Positions 1 through 5,112 of a stretch of 5,574 nucleotides of DNA are shown here, in pieces; the stretch's first letter is position 1; each line of letters begins with the position of its first letter. Source of the stretch: Planctomycetota bacterium (GTDB lineage Bacteria; Planctomycetota; Planctomycetia; Isosphaerales; Isosphaeraceae); contig JAKBCQ010000234.1 of assembly GCA_021807585.1 (NCBI GenBank), positions 1-5,574 on the forward strand. The letters run 5' to 3'. The translations under genes were made by a program, and so were the position numbers. The notes beneath the pieces were generated by a model. It was not told the origin of the DNA and made no database searches. It saw only the letters and a program-made list of their open reading frames with translations.

Positions 1-1
1 G

Positions 2-223
2 GCGCAGGGGGGGATTGGTTCGGGGATGATGAGCGGCACGAGAGCAATGCCGAATGTCAGGGGAGGCGAAGTCGATGCGTCGTCGACAGGCACGGGTTCG
101 TCGTCGAGTGCGACGCGGAGGACATCAAGCTCGCAACGGGCGGTCGGTCGAACCAAGCCCACGCGGTCGGTCTACTCGTACTATTACGGTCGAGCGGCGC
201 GGTTTTATCCCGCCAAGCGGTAA
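2..223 (+). CDS. Possible 3' end of an upstream gene with a Tyr-rich C-terminus (partial, frame uncertain)
   Basis: The frame entering at base 2 is open to a TAA at 221-223. Its product has a Ser/Thr/Gly/Arg-rich stretch and then a short basic, aromatic end (SVYSYYYGRAARFYPAKR). Tyrosine clusters at a C-terminus are known from bacterial tyrosine kinases of the Wzc/CpsD type, which often sit beside Wza-like export genes such as the next gene here. That link is inference only, because no kinase motif lies in the window. The frame entering at base 1 is also open, to a TAA at 355-357, and it has more G at first codon positions, which is a coding-like bias. I therefore cannot decide which frame is real, and neither has a start codon that I trust. 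The sequence between here and the next gene, to 454, shows no RNA gene or clear promoter. Confidence 0.25.
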   Translation, partial: AQGGIGSGMMSGTRAMPNVRGGEVDASSTGTGSSSSATRRTSSSQRAVGRTKPTRSVYSYYYGRAARFYPAKR

Positions 224-442
224 TCGCACCCCTTGTCGGAATCAAACTCGAGACCGAGTCGTTTCGTGCCGATTGTATAGATGTCAAATCGAAATCGGAA
301 AGGTTCCCCCCGTGCTCAATGGCCAAAGATTCGTACTCTCGATCGCGGGATGCGTAAGGCGAATCGGCACGGGACGAGCGGAGTAGTGGACGCGAGGCTC
401 GACCGCGGGCTTTGCCAAGGAACGGTCGTCCAAGGATCGGAT

Positions 443-447
443 AGGAG
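443..447 (+). promoter_or_regulatory. Shine-Dalgarno AGGAG of the export lipoprotein gene
   Basis: AGGAG lies 7 nt before the ATG at 455. It supports that start over the in-frame ATG at 281, which would add 58 residues of non-conserved Arg-rich sequence in front of the signal peptide. An in-frame GTG at 452 is a less likely alternative. Confidence 0.75.
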
Positions 448-454
448 CCGGGTG

Positions 455-1390
455 ATGGATCGCTCGAACTCGAAGGATCGCGAACGTCGAGTCGCGCGCT
501 GGATACCGCTGATCGCGACCGCCGCGCTTTGGGCGTGCGGATGTCAGACGGTGCGAACCCCGGAAGAGAAAATCGCTGCGAGCGGCATGCCGCGTGAAAA
601 GCAAATGACGTCGTTTCCTCCTTATATCATCGAACCTCCCGACGTACTCAATATCGAATTACTGATGGGTCTTCCCGAACGACCGCTCTCGGGAGAATTT
701 CTCGTTCGGCCCGATGGAACCGTCAATCTCGGCTACTACGGCGAGGTTTACATCACGGGACTGACCCTCCGCGAAGCCAAGGAAAAAATCCTGCTTCATC
801 TCCGCAAATACCTCACCGATTTCTCGTTGGGTTTGGTTAAAGAAGACCCCGAGACCAGCGAGCCGATCGAGGTGGAACCCGGCGATTCCAATCATTTAAT
901 GATTGATATCCTTGAATATAATAGTAAGGTTTATTATGTGCAGGGGGACGTTTCGGTCCCCGGGCGCATGCCGAGTCAGGGGAACGAAACCGTGCTCGAC
1001 GCGATTAACAACGCGGGGGGACTGATTCCCACTTCGGCGCCGCAGAACATCAGGCTCGTGCGCCCCGCGCCCCCGGGACAATGCTGTGAGCAAGTTCTTC
1101 CCGTCAACCTTCCCGCGATCGTCAACCAGGGAGACACCACCACAAATTATCAAATCATGCCCGGCGATCGAATCGTCGTCTTCCGCGACCCGATCGTCCG
1201 CACGACGCTCTTCCTCGATCGGTTGGCTTCGCCGTTCTTTACAGTCGTCAACAGTATTCAATACTACACGTTCGCGTATCGCGGTGTGAAGTTTATCAAC
1301 ATCAATCCGTTGGGAATCTTCGGCAACACCTCCACGACTTCAAGCACGACGACGCGAACCTTCCCGCCGATCACCCCGACTTCTCGCTGA
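455..1390 (+). CDS. Polysaccharide biosynthesis/export lipoprotein, Wza/Poly_export family
   Basis: This is a 311-residue protein, probably the outer-envelope or periplasmic part of an exopolysaccharide export machine. Residues 1-30 form a lipoprotein signal: a basic n-region, a hydrophobic stretch (IPLIATAALWA), then ACGC, with Cys28 or Cys30 as the likely lipidated residue. Residues about 57-125 match the polysaccharide-export domain (YIIEPPDVLNIELL, then EFLVRPDGTVNLGYYGEV, then a helix with LTLREAKEKI). Residues about 150-245 look like a beta-grasp SLBB domain (VYYVQGDVSVPGRMPSQG, then LDAINNAGGL, ending MPGDRIVVF). The last 20 residues are Ser/Thr-rich. It is close to the usual length of planctomycete and proteobacterial family members without long extra SLBB repeats. 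The signal peptide and the AGGAG at 443 fix the start. No Wzc, polymerase or glycosyltransferase gene is visible nearby, so the exported glycan is unknown. Confidence 0.9.
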   Translation: MDRSNSKDRERRVARWIPLIATAALWACGCQTVRTPEEKIAASGMPREKQMTSFPPYIIEPPDVLNIELLMGLPERPLSGEFLVRPDGTVNLGYYGEVYITGLTLREAKEKILLHLRKYLTDFSLGLVKEDPETSEPIEVEPGDSNHLMIDILEYNSKVYYVQGDVSVPGRMPSQGNETVLDAINNAGGLIPTSAPQNIRLVRPAPPGQCCEQVLPVNLPAIVNQGDTTTNYQIMPGDRIVVFRDPIVRTTLFLDRLASPFFTVVNSIQYYTFAYRGVKFININPLGIFGNTSTTSSTTTRTFPPITPTSR

Positions 1391-1401
1391 TACACGCTCT
1401 T

Positions 1402-1437
1402 CGAGTCGCGTTCGGAGCCGCCTCCGACCGCGACTCG
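1402..1437 (+). terminator. Strong hairpin terminator after the export gene
   Basis: Arms 1402-1417 and 1422-1437 pair at 15 of 16 positions, with a single T/C mismatch at 1411/1428, around the 4-nt loop CCGC. The hairpin begins 11 nt after the stop codon. The sequence that follows (TCTACTT) is only modestly T-rich, so it is not a textbook intrinsic terminator, but stem strength and position make termination the likeliest role. The rest of the convergent intergenic space to 1676 holds only a small GCGGC-TTA-GCCGC hairpin at 1477-1489 and AT-rich sequence near 1545-1630, with no gene I can support. Confidence 0.75.
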
Positions 1438-1676
1438 TCTACTTCGATCGATATGAATCGTAACCAAGCGCACGTCGCGGCTTAGCCGCCTTCGATCTCG
1501 GAGCGAGTCGAATGAGAATGCGGACGGGCGAATCTCCCGCGAATCAATATTGCCTTACAATCGTATTTCTATTTGTTATGGCCATCTCCGGCTGAACTGC
1601 ATCATTTTATGATCGCTTTTATATTTGGAAGGATGAACCTCGCGGCGAGCCGTCGGGATTGCTTCGTACGATCGAT

Positions 1677-2462
1677 TCAGAGTAACGGCGGAATCTCCCT
1701 CGCGAGTTCGTCGTCCCATTCGTCGAGCAGGGGCCAATCGACGGCGCACGTTCCAAAATCGGCCATATGCGTGTACGATTCGAGTCGCGTGATCGTCGCG
1801 TCCAAAAGCGCATTGTCTTTACGAAAGATCGGCCCGTGTGATGGCAGCAAATAATTGACGTCACACGCTCGAATGCGCTTGAGGCTGGCGATGAAATCAG
1901 GCAGATTCGATCCGTGGTGTGCGTCGATCACTCCCACGCAACCGTCACGGAAGATGTTGTCGCCCGAAAACAGCAGATCTCCCATTCGGAATGCGAGCTG
2001 CCCCGCGGTGTGCCCCGGAGTGCTCCAAACCTCCAGCGTTTTATCGCCGATTGCAACCGTATCCCCCTCGTCGATCGTCCAATCCACCTTACATCGCGGC
2101 ATCGGTATGTGAATGTTCTGAGCGTCGATGCGAGCATATGTGAGAATCTCGTCTCCTTGTTCGAGCGGATCGACGCTTGCGGGATGCGCCGCGACTTTAC
2201 AACGAAGAATCTCACGCGCCCGCGCCAGCCCCTGCGCGTGGTCGGCGTCGGCGTGGGTCGCGATGATCGTCTTGCAAGCCGAGAGGCTAAAATCCATCTG
2301 GCGGATCAATTCGAGGATCTCACCCAATTCATCTAAAAAGCCGACATCAATGAGTGCGTATTCACTTCCGCCGTCGATCAGATAAACGTTCACCCCAAGC
2401 CGACGCCGCGCCTGGACGTTCATCTCGATCACACCGGGAAAAAGATAATTGCGTTCGATCAT
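1677..2462 (-). CDS. Metallo-beta-lactamase-fold hydrolase with variant HxDxDH motif
   Basis: This 261-residue protein has the complete MBL-fold layout. It has an N-terminal strand pair (VNVYLIDGG, then YALIDVG at 35-41). The metal motif is [10 protein letters not shown], giving His70, Asp72, Asp74 and His75. His151 lies in STPGHTAGQ, Asp168 in LLFSGDNIF is the expected bridging ligand, and His209 lies in LLPSHGP. This resembles the glyoxalase II-like and general hydrolase branches of the superfamily. The second histidine of canonical HxHxDH is Asp here. The substrate cannot be read from the sequence; thioester, lactone or phosphoester hydrolysis are all possible. There is no signal peptide, so it is probably cytoplasmic. 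The ATG at 2462 keeps the first strand of the fold but has only a weak GAGAAG upstream; Met14 is a less likely start. It is convergent with the export gene and divergent from the FHA gene, so probably a single-gene unit. Confidence 0.9.
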   Translation of the reverse strand: MIERNYLFPGVIEMNVQARRRLGVNVYLIDGGSEYALIDVGFLDELGEILELIRQMDFSLSACKTIIATHADADHAQGLARAREILRCKVAAHPASVDPLEQGDEILTYARIDAQNIHIPMPRCKVDWTIDEGDTVAIGDKTLEVWSTPGHTAGQLAFRMGDLLFSGDNIFRDGCVGVIDAHHGSNLPDFIASLKRIRACDVNYLLPSHGPIFRKDNALLDATITRLESYTHMADFGTCAVDWPLLDEWDDELAREIPPLL

Positions 2463-2563
2463 GCTGGTTGGACTTCTCGGCCTCGCCTTGATCAGGGCGG
2501 TCGCCGCGGCCGAGGCACGTCGACGCCGCGCTTCCCGAAATGATCGCTCGAATCGTCTTTTGG

Positions 2564-2592
2564 ATGATAAGCGATCGACGAGATCACGGCAA
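2564..2592 (-). promoter_or_regulatory. Candidate sigma70-type promoter for the MBL-fold gene
   Basis: Read on the minus strand, TTGCCG (2587-2592) lies 17 nt from TATCAT (2564-2569). These match the -35 and -10 consensus at 4/6 and 5/6. Transcription would start near 2557 and leave a leader of about 95 nt. The call rests on hexamer matches and spacing only. Confidence 0.4.
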
Positions 2593-2711
2593 TCGGGTCG
2601 GAGAGAATCATGAGGAGATCCGCATGAACGGCGCTTTGGGGCGGCGCGGCGCGGCGATTCGGTCGTTCGGTCCGCGTCGGACTCATCTTGTCTTTCGCAG
2701 CACGTTTTGTC

Positions 2712-2740
2712 TTGCCCGTATGAAGCCTATGCGTTAAAAT
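2712..2740 (+). promoter_or_regulatory. Candidate sigma70-type promoter for the FHA gene
   Basis: TTGCCC (2712-2717) and TAAAAT (2735-2740) are separated by 17 nt, matching the consensus at 4/6 and 5/6. A start of transcription near 2747 would leave about 26 nt before the ATG at 2773, and would make translation from the ATG at 2752 almost leaderless. This is why I prefer the later start codon. Confidence 0.45.
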
Positions 2741-2772
2741 ATTGCTCAAACATGCCTGAGGCGATTCCTTCC

Positions 2773-3339
2773 ATGAAAGCTGCGTTCGTCCCTTTAAACG
2801 GCGATCCACCGATATCGATCGGCAAGGACGTTTCGGTCCTTGGCCGGCGCGATTTCTGCGATATTCGCATCGACGATCCCAGCCTGTCCAAGCGTCATTG
2901 CGTGATCGTTAAGACCGACGGATTGTTGATCATCCGCGATCTCGCGACCACGAACGGAACGAAAGTGAACGGTCAGCGGATCCGCTGGGCGGCGCTTCTA
3001 CCCAACGATAAAGTGACGTTCGGCGCTTATAAAGTGCGCGTTTATCTGGGCTCGGACGAGGCGCCTTCCCCCGCCGACCGCGACGATCGACTCAGCTCAG
3101 CGCGGAACGGCGCATCGAGTTCGGGGTCGGGGGGTATCGAGGACGAAGGCTTTTCGGCGCCTTCGCCTCCCGAGGTTCCCATCGTCACCGCCAAATCGAA
3201 ACCCGCATCGCCGCGGGCCGATTCAAGCGACGAAATCCCCTGGCCCCAGGTTGTCGAAGACCCCAAAGAACTCAAGCTGGAACTCGACGACGATGACGAC
3301 GACGACGCCGCGATGATCAACTTCGACGACTTACTTTAA
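2773..3339 (+). CDS. FHA-domain protein with disordered linker and acidic C-terminus
   Basis: The 188-residue product has one forkhead-associated domain at about residues 1-93. The phosphothreonine-binding landmarks are present: GRR at 24-26, the SxxH pair Ser39/His42 (SLSKRHC), and TTNGTKVNG at 59-67, where the usual STNG reads TTNG. FHA domains bind phosphothreonine peptides, so the protein probably reads signals from Ser/Thr kinases, which are abundant in planctomycetes. Residues about 95-165 are a Ser/Pro/Glu-rich, probably disordered linker. Residues 164-188 are acidic, with seven consecutive Asp (172-178) and a final MINFDDLL. There is no signal peptide or membrane segment. The start is taken at 2773 because GAGG lies 11 nt upstream and the family core begins at once; an in-frame ATG at 2752 would add seven residues. 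It has no operon partner: the next gene is convergent. Confidence 0.85.
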   Translation: MKAAFVPLNGDPPISIGKDVSVLGRRDFCDIRIDDPSLSKRHCVIVKTDGLLIIRDLATTNGTKVNGQRIRWAALLPNDKVTFGAYKVRVYLGSDEAPSPADRDDRLSSARNGASSSGSGGIEDEGFSAPSPPEVPIVTAKSKPASPRADSSDEIPWPQVVEDPKELKLELDDDDDDDAAMINFDDLL

Positions 3340-3419
3340 GATATTTAGATTATTTTTATTGAACAATCAAAACACCTTTAGGGATATTCCAAGCGTTCAT
3401 ACCGCGTTGAGAAAGCGAA

Positions 3420-3448
3420 GACGGGGGCTCGGTCGTCGAACCCCCGTC
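3420..3448. terminator. Hairpin between convergent FHA gene and csrA
   Basis: GACGGGGG (3420-3427) pairs perfectly with CCCCCGTC (3441-3448), and an inner TCG/CGA pairing shortens the loop. It lies 80 nt after the FHA stop and about 150 nt after the csrA stop. On the plus strand no T-run follows; on the minus strand the next bases (TTCGCTTTCTC) are mildly T-rich. It may therefore serve csrA, or both genes. The remaining sequence between the two stop codons shows no gene that I can support. Confidence 0.6.
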
Positions 3449-3595
3449 GCATCAATCATCGCCGAATCGAATCGTGAGACGGCGTCGCGCCTCGGTGGCG
3501 TCATTCTCCGCAAACGTTCCGATCGGATCGCTCCGCTTCCGTTTGACGTTCCGCTTTCGGGGGAACCACGTCGATCCGAGACGCGCGGCTAGGGC

Positions 3596-3859
3596 TTAAA
3601 CGTCGTCGCGGGTTCGGCGGATCTCGCGGCGGAGCGGGGTTCCAAGACGTTCAACCTGACGAGCATCCTCGGGTTCGAGACGGCTCGCCTGGCGATTCTC
3701 GCGCTGGATCGCCTCGTACACCTCTTGCCGGTGCACCGAGACTTCGATCGGAGCGGCGATTCCTAATCGCACTTTGTCGCCTCGGATATCCACCACGGTG
3801 ATGATGATATCATCACCGATGATGATGCTTTCGTCGCGGTGTCGGGACAGGACCAGCAT
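3596..3859 (-). CDS. csrA: Carbon storage/translational regulator CsrA
   Basis: CsrA is a small dimeric RNA-binding protein that binds GGA motifs in mRNA leaders and blocks or alters translation. This 87-residue protein opens with MLVLSRHRDESIIIGDDI and continues GDKVRLGIAAPIEVSVHRQEVYEAI, the full family core. The RNA-contact residues expected from studied homologues are present: Leu4 and Arg6 in the first strand, and VSVHR with Arg44 in the last. The core ends near residue 55; the last 30 or so residues are charged (RLEPEDARQVERL and on to RRTRDDV) and make it longer than the 61-residue E. coli protein. The start at 3859 is fixed by the conserved MLVLSR and by AGGAG 7 nt upstream; a longer frame would add 24 unrelated residues. 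fliW lies just upstream on the same strand, which points to FliW as its protein antagonist. Confidence 0.96.
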   Translation of the reverse strand: MLVLSRHRDESIIIGDDIIITVVDIRGDKVRLGIAAPIEVSVHRQEVYEAIQRENRQASRLEPEDARQVERLGTPLRREIRRTRDDV

Positions 3860-3866
3860 CTTCGTG

Positions 3867-3904
3867 CTCCTTACTTCCCGCCAACGAGATCCGTGACCGT
3901 CCGT
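3867..3904 (-). promoter_or_regulatory. csrA leader: SD plus four GGA motifs, candidate CsrA self-binding region
   Basis: On the minus strand, GGA triplets occur at 3900-3902, 3890-3892, 3876-3878 and 3868-3870. Three fit the ANGGA core of CsrA sites: ACGGA twice, within a TCACGGA repeat 10 nt apart, and AAGGA, which overlaps the AGGAG Shine-Dalgarno at 3867-3871. The first ACGGA could sit in the loop of a GTGA/TCAC mini-hairpin (3907-3910 with 3893-3896). Several GGA sites including the ribosome site is the known arrangement for CsrA repression. Self-repression here is inferred. Confidence 0.5.
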
Positions 3905-3936
3905 GATCACGTGGCCTGGGATCGCTAACAATCGAA

Positions 3937-3946
3937 ATTATGTCAA
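3937..3946 (-). promoter_or_regulatory. Possible internal promoter between fliW and csrA
   Basis: The minus strand reads TTGACATAAT. It can be taken as an extended -10 (TGA-CATAAT, 5/6 hexamer match) starting RNA near 3930. It also contains a perfect TTGACA, but no matching -10 follows at 16-18 nt. The perfect palindrome CGTGATCACG at 3902-3911 lies just downstream. If active, the promoter would let csrA be transcribed without fliW, from a leader of about 70 nt. Confidence 0.3.
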
Positions 3947-3980
3947 AACACGGGAACTTCGGCCGATCCTCAACCCCCGC

Positions 3981-4460
3981 TTACGCGGTGGCCCGCAAGG
4001 ACGACGGACCTTGCAGAACGCCGATTCTGGGCTCGCTCAAGTCGCGCTCGAGCGGGAATCGAACGGCGTGCCGACTGGAAGTCAACACGAGCTGCCTTCC
4101 CAACCGTCGAACCGGGTTGAAAACGAGCGGTCCCTGCAAATTGACCGTCAGAACTCCCGATTCGGTTCGGTTCAAAATGAGATATGTGAGCGCCTCGCGT
4201 TCATCGTCGAGTTCGAGCGCCGAGCGATCGGCCGGCCGAAGCTCGACCTGATAATCATCGAGCGCAATCGGCGGCGCCACCAAACCGAACGCCAACTCGG
4301 GTGACGTCACACTCTGAAGCCAATACAAGCTGGCGGATTCGGGATCCGGAAACAACACGAATAACGTCGCGTTTCGAAAACCCACCAATCCTTCGGGGAT
4401 TCGAATCACATCCGTTTCGTCGGCGTGAATCAATCCAAACCGGGTCGTGACGATGTTCAC
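3981..4460 (-). CDS. fliW: Flagellar assembly factor FliW (CsrA antagonist)
   Basis: FliW is a small cytoplasmic protein that binds CsrA allosterically and, in Bacillus subtilis, also binds flagellin, coupling flagellin export to its translation. This 159-residue protein has the family signature: NIVTTRFGLI at the start, IRIPEGLVGFRNATLF at about 19-34, LYWLQSVTSPELAFGLV at about 45-61, an acidic linker, then LTVNLQGPLVFNPVRRLGRQLVL at about 104-126. B. subtilis FliW is slightly shorter. I chose the GTG at 4460 because GGAGG lies 8 nt upstream and FliW proteins normally begin at this strand; frames from an ATG at 4481 or a TTG at 4493 lack a ribosome site. It is followed after 121 nt by csrA on the same strand, a pairing seen in many flagellated bacteria. 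No flagellin or hook-junction gene is visible here. Confidence 0.94.
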   Translation of the reverse strand: MNIVTTRFGLIHADETDVIRIPEGLVGFRNATLFVLFPDPESASLYWLQSVTSPELAFGLVAPPIALDDYQVELRPADRSALELDDEREALTYLILNRTESGVLTVNLQGPLVFNPVRRLGRQLVLTSSRHAVRFPLERDLSEPRIGVLQGPSSLRATA

Positions 4461-4468
4461 TTCCTGAT

Positions 4469-4473
4469 CCTCC
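4469..4473 (-). promoter_or_regulatory. Shine-Dalgarno GGAGG that sets the fliW start
   Basis: On the minus strand GGGAGG is followed by 8 nt and then GTG at 4460. It lies inside the longer open frame from 4493, so it argues that the extra 11 residues of that frame are not translated. Confidence 0.7.
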
Positions 4474-5021
4474 CGCGCCATCGGGCGGCCCAACGCGCTC
4501 GTTGAGCCGATCCGACACGACTCGACACCCTCGGTGAATTCGACCCGACCATCGGGCCGAGGTTTCTCGATCTTCCGCCGTAATCCCGGATCGATTCGCC
4601 GATTCGTCGTGCAGATGACGGTCCTTGGCGTGGAGCGATCGATCGGAAGCCGGGATCGATTCGCATTCCGCTTTCGAGCCCACCAGCCCGAGTTCCGAAG
4701 CGAATCAACCGAGCGATATATCGTCGCGCCGTCGTCGCCGGGCTCAGTCGGTTCGCGCCGAAATCACGCTCCCGCGGCCGCTTCGGACGCCTGCGACGAT
4801 CGCTCCGTTCGTAACGATCCGACGACGATCACCGCGCCTTCACCCGTTCGGTTTTGTTCAACCGCGCTTCGATCCGGAAGCCCCCCACCTTCCCAGACAC
4901 TCCGTCGCAAAAACGCGACACGGCCGAATACCACAACAGCGAAACATCCCCCAAAAGTATGGAATTCACGACGTCATGCTGGTAAAATCGCTTCTTTACC
5001 CGCTTGAAGATCCGAATCGAC

Positions 5022-5050
5022 GACGGCGCCGCAAGCCTCGCGCCGCCGTC
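5022..5050. repeat. GC-rich inverted repeat upstream of the right-edge gene
   Basis: GACGGCG (5022-5028) pairs with CGCCGTC (5044-5050). After a C/C mismatch, CGC (5030-5032) pairs with GCG (5040-5042), leaving a 7-nt loop. It ends 62 nt before the ATG at 5113, and no T-run follows on either strand. It could be a weak terminator or a leader structure; the sequence does not decide. Confidence 0.4.
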
Positions 5051-5112
5051 TCGGGATCGCCGCCACTCCACCCGAGTCGACGTCGTGAGTTCATTACTAT
5101 TTCCATCATAAT

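Larger units (their letters stand above)
2463..2772. other. Divergent intergenic region between the MBL-fold and FHA genes
   Basis: About 310 bp separate two divergent genes. It contains the two candidate promoters annotated separately. Open frames crossing it on either strand give Arg/Pro-rich products without recognisable domains, and one of them runs over the start of the FHA gene, so I call none of them. I see no RNA gene or repeat array. Confidence 0.55.
4461..5112. other. Gene-sparse region of about 650 bp between divergent fliW and the right-edge gene
   Basis: Frames stay open here on both strands, the longest on the plus strand from a TTG at 4625 to 5197. Their products are Arg/Pro/Ser-rich without domains, and no credible ribosome site precedes them. 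I read this as open frame caused by high GC, with modest confidence. GGATCGATTCGC occurs twice, at 4588-4599 and 4653-4664. I see no tRNA, rRNA or recognisable riboswitch. The region must hold the promoters of the two divergent genes, but I found no pair of hexamers strong enough to call; TTACCA-18-CATACT on the minus strand near 4955-4990 is the best weak candidate for fliW. Confidence 0.5.

Noticed and set aside
281..454. N-terminal extension of the export protein from the ATG at 281
   Set aside because: The added 58 residues are Arg-rich and unlike the family, and would bury the lipoprotein signal; AGGAG at 443 points to the ATG at 455.
2492..2809. Minus-strand 105-codon frame across the divergent intergenic region
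   Set aside because: It overlaps the start of the FHA gene antisense and the product has no recognisable features.
3286..3306. GAC/GAT run as a possible DNA repeat element
   Set aside because: It is simply the codons of the Asp run in the FHA protein; there is no larger repeat array.
3359..3592. Plus-strand 77-codon frame between the FHA gene and csrA
   Set aside because: It runs through the 3420-3448 hairpin, has no ribosome site and gives an Arg-rich product without features.
4395..4410. GGATTCGAATCA resembling a tRNA T-loop
   Set aside because: It lies within the fliW coding sequence and no acceptor or anticodon stems flank it.
4457..4708. Minus-strand frame whose TGA overlaps the fliW GTG start (GTGA), suggesting translational coupling
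   Set aside because: The frame is strongly Arg-rich with no start context or domain, so the overlap is probably chance.
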